DNA of 25,076 nucleotides from Acidimicrobiia bacterium (GTDB taxonomy: Bacteria > Actinomycetota > Acidimicrobiia > Acidimicrobiales > Poriferisodalaceae), in the NCBI GenBank assembly GCA_026983855.1, contig JALSTE010000019.1:1-25076 (forward strand), given 5' to 3'. Each line of letters opens with the position of its first letter. Within the stretch, counting starts at the first letter, position 1. Under the pieces are notes generated by a model that was given only the letters and a program-made list of their open reading frames with translations, was not told where the DNA came from and ran no database searches. A program made the translations under genes and the position numbers. Below, piece by piece: positions 8,333-17,577 of the stretch.

Positions 8333-9847
8333 ATGAGTACAGCCAACGACAGCCCCGAGGACACGGGAAACCACCCGGGGAACAAGCTCTACGAACGCCC
8401 CACCTGGGTGGGCAGCGACCGGCGAATGGCCCGCTACGTGGCCCGGCCGGTGCTGAACTTCATCCACCTCGAGGTGGCCAGCGGGGTCCTGCTGCTGGCG
8501 GCCACGGCCGCCGCCCTGATCTGGGCCAACTCCCCGTGGGGCCACACCTACCACGAGTTCTGGGGATCGGTCTTCGAACTCAGGGTGGGATCCTGGAAGC
8601 TGGAGATGAACCTCGAGGAGTTCGTCAACGATGCCCTCATGGCCCTGTTCTTCTTCGTGGTCGGACTGGAGATCAAGCGTGAGCGGGTCACCGGCGAACT
8701 GAAGGACACCCGTACGGCGGCCCTGCCGGCCCTGGCCGCCCTGGGGGGGATGATCGTCCCGGCCGTCATCTACTTCAGCTTCAACGCCGGAGGTCCCGGG
8801 GCGGGGGGCTGGGGCATCCCGATGGCCACCGACATCGCCTTCGCCGTGGGGGTGGTGGCCCTCCTCGGCTCGCGGGTGTCCCCCCGTCTGAAGTTGTTCC
8901 TGTTGACCCTGGCGATAGTGGACGACATCGGCGCCATCGCGGTGATCGCCATCTTCTACAGCGATGGCCTGGACTTCGTGTGGTTGGGCGTGGCGGCCGC
9001 CGCCCTGCTGCTGACCCGGTATCTGACCAGGTCGGGTGTGTGGGCCACCGCCATCTACGCCGTGATCGGTGTGGTCGCCTGGTACGCCATGTTCCGATCG
9101 GGCGTGCACGCCACCATCGCCGGGGTGAGTCTGGGGCTCCTGGCCCCGGCCAAGCCCCTGCTGAGCCGGGAGCAGGCCGAGGACCTGGCCGACGAGCTGC
9201 CCGAGGACCCCGAGCCCGAGGAGATCCGCCACATGGCGTTTCTCCTGCGGGAGCGGATCCCGGTGGGTCAGCGCCTGGAGACCCTGCTGCACCCATTCAC
9301 CAGCTTCATCATCATCCCCATCTTCGCTCTGGCCAACGCCGGTATAGAGCTCAGTGGGTCGGCCTTCTCCGACGCCATCTCCTCACCGGTCACCCACGGT
9401 GTGGTCCTGGGTCTGGTCGTGGGCAAGCCCGTGGGTATCACCCTGTTCAGCTTCATCGGGACCCGCTTGGGACTGCGTCTGCCCAAGGGGGTCACCTGGC
9501 TGCAGTTCATCGGCATGGGGGCGGCGGCCGGTATCGGTTTCACCGTGTCCATCTTCGTGACCGGGTTGGCGTTCCCCGACAGCATCGTCAACCAGGACGA
9601 GGCCAAGATCGGGATCCTGGCCGCCTCCTTCATCGCCTCGTTGATCGGCATGGCCATGCTGTCCCGCAAGGACGTTCCACCGGGGGTCACCGAGTTCGAT
9701 GACGAGGAGCCGGCGGGGACCCCGGTTCCAGCGGCGGCATCGGGTGGTCGTCAAGCCGTGCCCCAGCCCGACGGACCACCTTCGGCTCCCCGGGACATCG
9801 CCGATTCGGAGAGGGTCGGTCCCCCGAACATGGCCCCCAAGGTCTGA
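8333..9847 (+). CDS. nhaA: NhaA-type Na+/H+ antiporter, 504 aa
   Basis: Electrogenic antiporter that expels Na+ in exchange for H+ at the inner membrane. Seen: 11-12 hydrophobic segments. Family motifs include ALMALFFFVVGLEIKRE, MATDIAFAVGVVALLG (D167, equivalent to E. coli D133), AIVDDIGAIAV (D197-D198, the ion-binding aspartate pair, D163/D164 in E. coli) and VVGKPVGI (K365, in the place of K300). The protein is longer than E. coli NhaA (388 aa) because of a roughly 40-residue N-terminal extension and a Pro/Ala-rich C-terminal tail of about 60 residues, both probably cytoplasmic. ATG 8333 is chosen over an in-frame GTG at 8288, which lies upstream of the -10. It is transcribed alone and ends at a strong hairpin. 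Confidence 0.95.
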   Translation: MSTANDSPEDTGNHPGNKLYERPTWVGSDRRMARYVARPVLNFIHLEVASGVLLLAATAAALIWANSPWGHTYHEFWGSVFELRVGSWKLEMNLEEFVNDALMALFFFVVGLEIKRERVTGELKDTRTAALPALAALGGMIVPAVIYFSFNAGGPGAGGWGIPMATDIAFAVGVVALLGSRVSPRLKLFLLTLAIVDDIGAIAVIAIFYSDGLDFVWLGVAAAALLLTRYLTRSGVWATAIYAVIGVVAWYAMFRSGVHATIAGVSLGLLAPAKPLLSREQAEDLADELPEDPEPEEIRHMAFLLRERIPVGQRLETLLHPFTSFIIIPIFALANAGIELSGSAFSDAISSPVTHGVVLGLVVGKPVGITLFSFIGTRLGLRLPKGVTWLQFIGMGAAAGIGFTVSIFVTGLAFPDSIVNQDEAKIGILAASFIASLIGMAMLSRKDVPPGVTEFDDEEPAGTPVPAAASGGRQAVPQPDGPPSAPRDIADSERVGPPNMAPKV

Positions 9848-9875
9848 CCGAGCCCCTCGGGTAGTCGGTGAGAAT

Positions 9876-9916
9876 CCCGAAGGCCGACCCCACCGGGGTC
9901 GGCCTTCAGGGGTTTT
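9876..9916. terminator. Bidirectional intrinsic terminator between nhaA and the acyl-CoA dehydrogenase gene
   Basis: A perfect 13-bp stem (9879-9891 with 9895-9907, loop ACC), extendable by CCC/GGG across one bulged A, is followed on the plus strand by GGTTTT. It lies between two convergent stops and could serve both strands. Confidence 0.85.
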
Positions 9917-9950
9917 CGGTCGGCACCGTGACGGAACACGCCCTCGGGGT

Positions 9951-9995
9951 CCGGTTCAGGTCACACCGGCTCAGGTCACATCGGCTCAGGTCATA
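9951..9995. repeat. Three tandem 15-bp units across the stop codon of the acyl-CoA dehydrogenase gene
   Basis: Units are 9951-9965, 9966-9980 and 9981-9995, with consensus CCGGCTCAGGTCACA and one or two changes in each outer copy. Read on the minus strand each unit contains an in-frame TGA stop (Val/Met-Thr-stop), because 15 is a multiple of three. The unit at 9981-9995 carries the real stop of the gene and the other two follow it in the 3' region. Confidence 0.9.
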
Positions 9996-11215
9996 CGGAA
10001 GTCGGGATCGTGTTTCTTGATCTCCCGGCGGGCGATGGTCATCTTGTGCACCTCGTCGGGACCGTCGGCCAACCTCAGGGTGCGTTGGTGGGCGTACATG
10101 TTGGCCAGGGGCGTGTCCTGGGAGACCCCCATGGCCCCGTGCACCTGGATGGCCCGGTCGAGGACCTTGAGCGAGAGGTTCGGCGCCGCCACCTTGATGG
10201 CGGATATCTCGGTGGCCGCACCACGGTTGCCGACCGTGTCCATCATGTACGCGGCCTTCAGGCACAGCAGCCGCACCTGGTCGATCTCGATGCGGGCCTC
10301 GGCGATCCAGTTCTGGATGACACCCTGCTGGGCCACCGTCTTGCCGAAGGGTTCGCGGACCAGGGCCCGGTCGATCATCAGACCCAGGGCCCTCTCGGCC
10401 ACCCCGATCGAGCGCATGCAGTGGTGGATCCGTCCCGGACCGAGGCGGGCCTGGGACATGGCGAAACCCCCGCCCTCCTCTCCCAGTAGATAGTCCACCG
10501 GGACCCGGCAGTCGGTGAAGCGGACCTCGGGGTGACCACCGCGGTCCTCGTACCCGAACACCTTCATGGTGCGGACGATCTCCACCCCCGGGTGGTCCCT
10601 GGGCACGAGGATCATCGACTGCTGACGGTGGCGACTGGCCTCGGGATCGGTCTTGCCCATCACGATGAACACCTTGCAGCGCTCGCCCTCGGCCCCGGAG
10701 ATGAACCACTTGCGACCGTTGATGACGTACTCGTCGCCCTCGCGCACCATCGAGGTCTGGATGTTGGTGGCGTCGGAGCTGGCCACGTCGGGTTCGGTCA
10801 TGGCGAACGAAGAGCGGATCTCGCTCTCCAGGAGTGGGTACAGCCATCTCTCCTTCTGCTCGGGGGTGCCGAACAGGTGCAGGAGCTCCATGTTCCCCGT
10901 GTCGGGGGCCGCACAGTTGAACACCTCCGAGGCGAAGGACACCTTGCCCAGTTCCTCGGCCACGTAGGCGTAGTCGACGTTACTGAGACGGGTTCCCGGC
11001 TCATCGGGATTCAGGTGGGGCAGGAACATGTTCCACAGGCCCTTCTCGTGGGCCTTGGCCTTCAACTCCTCGAGTATGGGGGGGAAGGCGTGGGGGCTCC
11101 CCGCCTCGCGGAGCTGGTCCCTGAAGGTGTCCTCGTTGGGGTAGATGTGCTCGGCCATGAACTCCCGGACCTGTTCCAGGAGGGCCTGTCCTTCCGGGCT
11201 CGGGCTGAGTTCCAT
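9986..11215 (-). CDS. Acyl-CoA dehydrogenase (ACAD10/11-like), 409 aa
   Basis: FAD-dependent acyl-CoA dehydrogenase, presumably for the first step of fatty-acid or related acyl-CoA beta-oxidation. Seen: an N-terminal helical domain from about residue 5, the central FAD-contacting AMTEPDVASSDATNIQTS and KWFISGA, the C-terminal helical domain GPGRIHHCMRSIGVAERAL, and IQVHGAMGVSQDTPLA. The signature LRLADGPDEVHK near the C-terminus is characteristic of the ACAD11-like branch; the Glu in this motif is a candidate catalytic base (inference). ATG 11215 has AGGGGG at 6-nt spacing. An in-frame TTG at 11260 overlaps the -10 element, so it is not used. Convergent with nhaA and divergent from hppA; monocistronic. 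Confidence 0.92.
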   Translation of the reverse strand: MELSPSPEGQALLEQVREFMAEHIYPNEDTFRDQLREAGSPHAFPPILEELKAKAHEKGLWNMFLPHLNPDEPGTRLSNVDYAYVAEELGKVSFASEVFNCAAPDTGNMELLHLFGTPEQKERWLYPLLESEIRSSFAMTEPDVASSDATNIQTSMVREGDEYVINGRKWFISGAEGERCKVFIVMGKTDPEASRHRQQSMILVPRDHPGVEIVRTMKVFGYEDRGGHPEVRFTDCRVPVDYLLGEEGGGFAMSQARLGPGRIHHCMRSIGVAERALGLMIDRALVREPFGKTVAQQGVIQNWIAEARIEIDQVRLLCLKAAYMMDTVGNRGAATEISAIKVAAPNLSLKVLDRAIQVHGAMGVSQDTPLANMYAHQRTLRLADGPDEVHKMTIARREIKKHDPDFRMT

Positions 11216-11258
11216 GTGATTCCCCCTGTGGTGGACGAGGACTGTTCCCTGGTCGGTC

Positions 11259-11264
11259 AACCTA
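11259..11264 (-). promoter_or_regulatory. -10 element (TAGGTT) of the acyl-CoA dehydrogenase gene
   Basis: Minus-strand TAGGTT lies about 44 nt before the ATG at 11215, giving a predicted leader of about 35 nt that contains the Shine-Dalgarno sequence. A weak TTGGTG sits 19 bp further upstream. Confidence 0.45.
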
Positions 11265-11325
11265 GCCCCGTCCCCCGTTCGGGCACCAAGTTCGGGTGGG
11301 CGTCACCGGTCCGCGGCGGTCAGGG

Positions 11326-11355
11326 TTGAACCACGGTGGGTGGGGGGCGTAGCTT
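11326..11355 (+). promoter_or_regulatory. Promoter of hppA
   Basis: TTGAAC (11326-11331), an 18-bp spacer and TAGCTT (11350-11355). This is the best sigma-70-like match in the window. Transcription should start near 11362, leaving a leader of about 82 nt before the GTG start. Confidence 0.6.
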
Positions 11356-11359
11356 TGCT

Positions 11360-11418
11360 GGGTCCCGGTGCCCCACCGCAGTAGGTCGCGCCCCGGGACC
11401 CCACCGCCGTCCGGTGGG
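11360..11418 (+). other. Structured 5' leader of hppA (two adjacent hairpins)
   Basis: A 9-bp perfect stem, GGGTCCCGG (11360-11368) with CCGGGACCC (11393-11401), is followed by a 7-bp stem, 11400-11406 with 11412-11418 (loop CCGTC), and then TTCTT. CCCACCG at 11372-11378, inside the first loop, matches the left arm of the second stem, so an alternative pairing with 11412-11418 is possible. This could be attenuator-like; no known riboswitch class was recognised. Confidence 0.4.
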
Positions 11419-11443
11419 TTCTTCACCGTCAAGAGAGGATCCC

Positions 11444-13555
<2,112 letters not shown>

Positions 13556-13577
13556 GCCCGGAACCGAACCTCACCCG

Positions 13578-13606
13578 GAGGGGTCGGGCCCACGGTCCGG
13601 CCCCTC
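13578..13606 (+). terminator. Hairpin terminator after hppA
   Basis: A 13-bp stem with two G-U pairs (13578-13590 with 13594-13606, loop CAC) lies 22 bp after the hppA stop. There is only a short TTT downstream, so it is a GC-rich hairpin without a real U-tract. Confidence 0.6.
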
Positions 13607-13755
13607 GCCGCGTTTGACGTGGCCGGGGAGGCGATCATCCCGAGGTCCGCGGGCATCGGGTCGGGGTTCGGCGGTGGGCCGCGGTGCTCCGGCGTGGCAG
13701 GCTGATCGGGCCGGACCCCGATTGGGGTACACGAGCGGACGCCGAAGGGGGAGAG

Positions 13756-14565
13756 ATGAGTGGTTTCGATCCAGGGGGTGCCCGGGTGCTGGTCACCGGG
13801 GCCTCCCGGGGTATCGGTGAGGCCATCGCCAGGGAGTTCGCCGCCGGCGGCTCCGAGGTGGTGCTGGCCGCCCGGTCCGAGGACCGGATCGGGGAACTGG
13901 CCCGGGAACTGGGAGGACACGCCTTTCCCCTCGACGTGTCCGATCCCGATCGGCTGTCGGGTTTCGTCGACAGGGTGGAGGCGCAGGTGGGCCCGCTCGA
14001 CGTGTTGGTGAACAACGCCGGGGTGGAGTCCAGCCACTACCTGGAGAGGACCGACGAGAGCGAGATCTCGCGCATCGTGGCCATCAACCTGGTGGCGCCC
14101 ATGAGGCTGTCCCGCCAGGTCCTGCCCGGGATGGTCGACCGTGGGCGGGGTCGAATCGTGAACATCTCCTCCCTGGCGGCCATGACGCCGACCCCGGGGC
14201 TGGTTGTCTACGGGGCGACCAAGGCCGGACTCACCCAGTTCTCCGACGGTCTGCGCTTCGAGCTGAAGGGCTCGGGGGTGGGGGTCACCGTCGCCCACCT
14301 GGGTCCAATCGACACCGAGATGTGGGACAAGGTCGTGGACATCAAGGGTCTCGACGCCGCCCAGGCCCGCCTGCGGCGCATGGGGTTGCTGGTCACGGTG
14401 AGCCCGTCGAAGGTGGCCCGGGACGTGGTGAGGGCGGTGAGGGACGGCCGGCGCGAGATCCGGCATCCGAAGCGGCTGTGGTCGAACATGGCCCTGGCCG
14501 CCTCTCCCAAGAGGATCACCGAGGCCCTGCTCGCCGGGTTCGATCCCCGCCCCTACGTCGATTGA
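13756..14565 (+). CDS. Short-chain dehydrogenase/reductase (SDR), 269 aa
   Basis: NAD(P)-dependent oxidoreductase of the classical SDR family. Seen: nucleotide-binding TGASRGIG (14-21), NNAG (86-89), and the catalytic Ser139 (NISSLAA), Tyr152 and Lys156 (VYGATKAG). After the catalytic core, LGPIDTEMWD follows the usual PG motif position. An Arg at position 40 after the second strand (LAARSED) suggests preference for NADPH. ATG 13756 is preceded by a purine-rich AAGGGGGAG; 24 upstream in-frame codons look non-coding. A 6-bp inverted repeat (ATCGGG 13705-13710, CCCGAT 13717-13722) lies just upstream and could be an operator. The substrate is unknown; the C-terminal 60 residues are longer than in simple ketoreductases, as in DHRS7-like proteins. 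It is transcribed alone. Confidence 0.9.
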   Translation: MSGFDPGGARVLVTGASRGIGEAIAREFAAGGSEVVLAARSEDRIGELARELGGHAFPLDVSDPDRLSGFVDRVEAQVGPLDVLVNNAGVESSHYLERTDESEISRIVAINLVAPMRLSRQVLPGMVDRGRGRIVNISSLAAMTPTPGLVVYGATKAGLTQFSDGLRFELKGSGVGVTVAHLGPIDTEMWDKVVDIKGLDAAQARLRRMGLLVTVSPSKVARDVVRAVRDGRREIRHPKRLWSNMALAASPKRITEALLAGFDPRPYVD

Positions 14566-14631
14566 GATCACCCGGGTCGGATCGAGGTCACCGATCCCCC
14601 GGGGCCCGACCAGACTCCTGATTCCGTCGGT

Positions 14632-14658
14632 GAAACACGCCCGAAACGCTCACGTGAC
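14632..14658 (+). promoter_or_regulatory. GlnR-like box array 1 upstream of amt
   Basis: GAAAC (14632), GAAAC (14643) and GTGAC (14654), each separated by exactly 6 nt, so with 11-bp period. The actinobacterial nitrogen regulator GlnR binds gTnAC-n6-GaAAC arrays, classically in front of amtB. This matches in spacing and base content. Confidence 0.55.
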
Positions 14659-14682
14659 CCTCCCGTCTTCCCCGGGGGGCAG

Positions 14683-14709
14683 GAAACAGACTCGTCACAT
14701 TCAGGGAAC
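14683..14709 (+). promoter_or_regulatory. GlnR-like box array 2 upstream of amt
   Basis: GAAAC (14683), GTCAC (14694) and GGAAC (14705), again with exact 6-nt gaps; GTCAC-n6-GGAAC is close to the GlnR consensus. It ends where the -35 of the amt promoter should be, the position expected for an activator, and no consensus -35 is present there. Confidence 0.6.
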
Positions 14710-14730
14710 GGCGGCGACACCTGGATTTCC

Positions 14731-14736
14731 TAGTTT
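14731..14736 (+). promoter_or_regulatory. -10 element (TAGTTT) of amt
   Basis: TAGTTT lies 65 nt before the GTG start of amt and 21 bp after the second GlnR-like array. The predicted leader is about 59 nt and includes the GAGGGAG ribosome-binding site. Confidence 0.45.
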
Positions 14737-14801
14737 CACCATCACGGGACCGCGGTCGACCCATCGGCCGGTACACGAGGCGGTTCGGAGAGGGAGAATC
14801 A

Positions 14802-16232
14802 GTGAGACACGGGATCGCACGGAAACTGATGGTGGCCATCCTGGCCACGGTCACGGCGGTGTTCATATTCGCCAACCCCGTAGGGGCGCAGACCGCCGAC
14901 ACCCAGTACGTCCTGGACAACCTGTGGGTGTTCACGGCCGGGGTGCTGGTCTTCTTCATGCAGGCCGGGTTCGCGCTGGTCGAGGCGGGAATGACCCGGG
15001 CCAAGAACGTGTCCAACATCATGGCCAAGAACATCGCCGACGCCGGGGTCGGGATCCTGGCCTTCTGGGCGGTCGGTTTCGCCTTCGCCTACGGCGGCGA
15101 CCACTGGTTGATCGGCACCAGCCGGTTCTTCCTGTCGGGGGAGAGTCTCTTCGGGTTCACCCAGGGGCTGAGCCCGGCCACGGAGTTCTTCTTCCAGTCG
15201 GTGTTCGCCGCCACCGCGGTCACCATCGCCTCGGGGGCCATGGCCGAGAGAACCAAGTTCTCCTCCTACATAGCGTTCAGCCTGCTGATGACCGCCGTGA
15301 TCTACCCGGTGGCGGTCCACTGGACCTGGGGCGGGGGGCTGGTGTCCCGCATCAACATCATGGGGGCGACGTACTCGGACTTCGCCGGCTCCTCGGTGGT
15401 GCACGGTGTGGGCGGCATGGCGGCCCTGGTGGGGGCCTGGAAGCTCGGTCCCCGGATCGGTCGGTACAACGAGGACGGCTCGGTCAACGAGATACCGGGG
15501 CATTCGATGGCCCTGGCCGTGCTGGGTGTGTTCATCCTGTGGTTCGGCTGGTTCGGGTTCAACCCGGGTTCGGAGCTGGCCGCCGATGACTTCGTGGTGT
15601 TCGTGGCTGTGAACACCCTCCTGGCCGCCTGTGCCGGGATGGTCGCCGCCACCGCCCTCAACTGGTACCGGACCGGTGTTCCCAGTATCGCCATGGCCGC
15701 CAACGGCACCCTGGCCGGCCTGGTGGCGATAACCGCCGGGGCCGGAACCGTGAACACCTTCGGGGCGGTCAGCATCGGATTCCTCGCCGGACTCCTGGTG
15801 GTGCTGGCCATCGCCTTCTTCGACCGCATCCGCATCGACGATCCGGTCAGCGCCATCTCCGTCCACGGTGTGTGCGGAGCGTGGGGAACGCTGGCCATCG
15901 GTCTGTTCGCCCGCTACGACGACGCCTTCCTGGGTCGGGACAACGCCGGGCTCTTCTACGGGGGAGGGGTGGCCCAGCTCATCGTTCAGGCCCTGGTCGT
16001 GCTGATCCTGTTCAGCTTCGCCGCCGGCGCCTCATGGGTGGTGTTCACCGCCATCGACCGTCTGATGGGGCTGAGGGTTCCCGCCGAGGACGAGGTCATC
16101 GGTCTGGACATAACCGAGCACGGTGGTCCCGGCTATTCCCTCGACCAGACCGTCCTGGGACTGGGGGCCCCGGCCACCACCGTGGCCACGACGATCAGCC
16201 TGGAGACCCAGGAGACGCTCACCGTCACCTGA
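14802..16232 (+). CDS. amt: Ammonium transporter (Amt/MEP/Rh family), 476 aa
   Basis: Trimeric ammonium channel of the cytoplasmic membrane. Seen: an N-terminal signal-like segment ending VGAQ (about residue 30), as in E. coli AmtB, then 11 hydrophobic helices. The pore histidine pair is H201 in VVHGVGGMAAL and H355 in SVHGVCGAWGT; EAGMTRAKNV and FFFQSVFAATAVTI are family signatures. The C-terminal DITEHGGPGY resembles the segment that contacts the PII protein GlnK. The tail beyond it (about 35 residues, Thr-rich) is unusual. GTG start follows GAGGGAGAATCA. No glnK follows; a strong terminator closes the unit, so any PII partner must be encoded elsewhere. Two GlnR-like arrays upstream suggest induction under nitrogen limitation. 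Confidence 0.95.
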   Translation: MRHGIARKLMVAILATVTAVFIFANPVGAQTADTQYVLDNLWVFTAGVLVFFMQAGFALVEAGMTRAKNVSNIMAKNIADAGVGILAFWAVGFAFAYGGDHWLIGTSRFFLSGESLFGFTQGLSPATEFFFQSVFAATAVTIASGAMAERTKFSSYIAFSLLMTAVIYPVAVHWTWGGGLVSRINIMGATYSDFAGSSVVHGVGGMAALVGAWKLGPRIGRYNEDGSVNEIPGHSMALAVLGVFILWFGWFGFNPGSELAADDFVVFVAVNTLLAACAGMVAATALNWYRTGVPSIAMAANGTLAGLVAITAGAGTVNTFGAVSIGFLAGLLVVLAIAFFDRIRIDDPVSAISVHGVCGAWGTLAIGLFARYDDAFLGRDNAGLFYGGGVAQLIVQALVVLILFSFAAGASWVVFTAIDRLMGLRVPAEDEVIGLDITEHGGPGYSLDQTVLGLGAPATTVATTISLETQETLTVT

Positions 16233-16255
16233 GGCCAGGAGTACCTATCGAGTCG

Positions 16256-16293
16256 GCCCGGGACCCGGAGAATTCCGGGTCCCGGGCGGTTTT
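16256..16293 (+). terminator. Intrinsic terminator after amt
   Basis: Perfect 13-bp stem (16256-16268 with 16275-16287, loop AGAATT) followed by GGTTTT. It lies 24 bp after the amt stop codon and separates amt from the sigma-factor cluster. Confidence 0.88.
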
Positions 16294-16299
16294 CGGATT

Positions 16300-16311
16300 T
16301 GAACCGGTTCG
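16300..16311 (+). promoter_or_regulatory. TGAACCGGTTCG motif upstream of the sigma gene
   Basis: Contains the 10-bp palindrome GAACCGGTTC (16301-16310). A related sequence, TGAACCTGATCG (10 of 12 identical), lies 28 bp before the asp23-like gene at 17539-17550. TGAACC resembles some ECF -35 elements, but no shared -10 was found, so this is tentative. Confidence 0.3.
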
Positions 16312-16396
16312 CGGCTCTGCCCGGGGGGTGGGGAAGGAGTTGGACTCCCGGGGCGCGACCCGACCCCAGTTCGTGCGTACATGGATGAGGTGACTC

Positions 16397-16996
16397 ATGA
16401 ATGACGCTCGTCCAGAGGGGACCTCCAATATCACGGCCAGCCCGGATCGGGAAGAGCAGTCCTCGGTTGTCGGTGGCGCGGACTCCGTATCGGAGACCGC
16501 GGCTTCGGACCGGCGGCTGGAAGATCTGATCGCCCTGCACGGTCGTGCTCTGTACCGCTTGGCCCTGGCCATAACCCGCAGCAACGCGTTGGCCGAGGAG
16601 GTGGTGCAGGAGACTCTGCTCGTGGCGTGGAGGTCCATGCCGCCGATGGATCTTCAGGGTGAGACCCGATGGATCAGGCGCGTGGCCCGGAATCGTGCCA
16701 TATCGGTGGTTAGGCACGAATCCCATTCGGTGACATCCAGCGACTGGGAGTTCCTCGTAGCCGGTGGCCCCGACACGGAGAGGGTCGTGGAGGGTCGGCA
16801 TCTACTGTCGAGGATGCTGGAGGCTCTAGCGGATCTGGACGAGACGGCTAGGGCGATGCTCATTCTGCGTGAGACGGAGGAGTTGACCTACGTGGAGTTG
16901 GCCGATCTGTTCGGACTGACCGCCTCGGCGGTGAAGGCTCGTCTGTACCGGGCTCGCCACCAGCTCAAGACGACTCTGAGGGACTGGGAGGTCTGA
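16397..16996 (+). CDS. ECF-type RNA polymerase sigma factor, 199 aa
   Basis: Alternative sigma factor of the sigma-70 family, group 4. Seen: a 40-residue polar N-terminal extension; region 2 at about 43-108 (YRLALAITRSNALAEEVVQE, then TRWIRRVARNRAISVVRHE); a linker; and region 4 at about 137-195 with helix-turn-helix ELTYVELADLFGLTASAVKA and RLYRARHQL. ATG 16397 has AGGTG at about 5-8 nt. The stop overlaps the next start (TGATG), so the following 125-aa protein is translationally coupled, the usual arrangement for an anti-sigma factor. It leads an Asp23/AmaP/DUF2273 cluster, so the likely regulon is envelope stress. Third-position G/C is weaker than in flanking genes (29 of 41 codons counted in the middle of the gene, against 37 of 40 in hppA). 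Confidence 0.9.
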   Translation: MNDARPEGTSNITASPDREEQSSVVGGADSVSETAASDRRLEDLIALHGRALYRLALAITRSNALAEEVVQETLLVAWRSMPPMDLQGETRWIRRVARNRAISVVRHESHSVTSSDWEFLVAGGPDTERVVEGRHLLSRMLEALADLDETARAMLILRETEELTYVELADLFGLTASAVKARLYRARHQLKTTLRDWEV

Positions 16997-17373
16997 TGAG
17001 AATCCCAAGGATGAGAATCTCCGACCGCACACTGCGCAGATGGCTCCGGACCGGCCGTCCCCGCAGGGTGACCCAGCGGCTGGAGGCGGACGAGTCGGTG
17101 GTCAGCCGTCTGGAGGCACTCAGCCGTTTAGCGCCTGGTCAGACGACCACCCTTTCGCGGTTGACCACTCCGGCTCCGGAGTTCGAGACGAGGGTGCGGG
17201 AGCAGGTTCTGTACCTGGAGGCCAAGTCGGGTGTGTCCTCCATTCTCGTCGATCTGGTGGCCCTGGGGATCCATGTGGGTCGTACTCTGGCTCCCGGCGA
17301 GGGCAGCCGCCGTGGTTTCGCCGCTGGTGCCGGGTCCATCGCCTCGGAGACGTCGGAAGAGCGGTCTGAGTGA
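16996..17373 (+). CDS. Hypothetical 125-aa protein coupled to the sigma factor (possible anti-sigma or regulator)
   Basis: No family recognised with confidence. The first 35 residues are strongly basic and helical (ISDRTLRRWLRTGRPRRV), followed by a helix-rich middle (ESVVSRLEALSRLAPGQTT), a segment PEFETRVREQVLYLEAK, a short hydrophobic stretch (SSILVDLVALGIHVGRTL) and an acidic Ser/Glu-rich end. There is no transmembrane helix, zinc-binding HxxxCxxC motif or enzyme motif, so it is not a standard zinc anti-sigma. ATG shares one base with the sigma stop and has GGGAGG just upstream. The coupling makes it a candidate soluble partner of the sigma factor; a DNA- or RNA-binding role through the basic N-terminus is an alternative. 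Confidence 0.7.
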   Translation: MRIPRMRISDRTLRRWLRTGRPRRVTQRLEADESVVSRLEALSRLAPGQTTTLSRLTTPAPEFETRVREQVLYLEAKSGVSSILVDLVALGIHVGRTLAPGEGSRRGFAAGAGSIASETSEERSE

Positions 17374-17498
17374 TGATGCGGCGTGGGGTGAGCCGGGTGG
17401 TCGGTGGCGCTTGGAGAGTGATTCGGGAGTCGTCGGGCCATGACCGTGGCGGTGCGGACCGGGGGAATCGAGAACGGCGTCGGGAGATTGATTCCTGA
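17373..17498 (+). CDS. Possible 41-aa basic peptide
   Basis: A short frame beginning at ATG 17373, which shares one base with the TGA of the preceding gene (TGATG). The predicted product starts MMRRGVSRVVGGAWRVIRES and is rich in Arg (12 of 41) and Gly; the first half could form an amphipathic helix able to lie on a membrane. The ribosome-binding site is weak (GGAAGAG at long distance), so expression would depend on coupling. The rest of the 204-bp gap up to the Asp23 gene shows no other frame. It may be non-coding. Confidence 0.3.
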   Translation: MMRRGVSRVVGGAWRVIRESSGHDRGGADRGNRERRREIDS

Positions 17499-17577
17499 GA
17501 AGCTGCGCGACCACGGGCGACGCCATGCGTTGTTGGGATGAACCTGATCGAGGCAGACCCACACCGGGAGGTGTCCA

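Noticed and set aside
8114..9292. 392-codon frame opposite nhaA
   Set aside because: Antisense shadow; His/Gly/Gln-rich, no domain, and it covers the nhaA promoter.
11360..11443. A known riboswitch in the hppA leader
   Set aside because: No recognised conserved core could be found; only simple stems are visible.
14573..14601. Bulged hairpin after the SDR gene
   Set aside because: The stem is interrupted (4 + 6 bp with a two-base bulge) and no U-tract follows; too weak to call a terminator.
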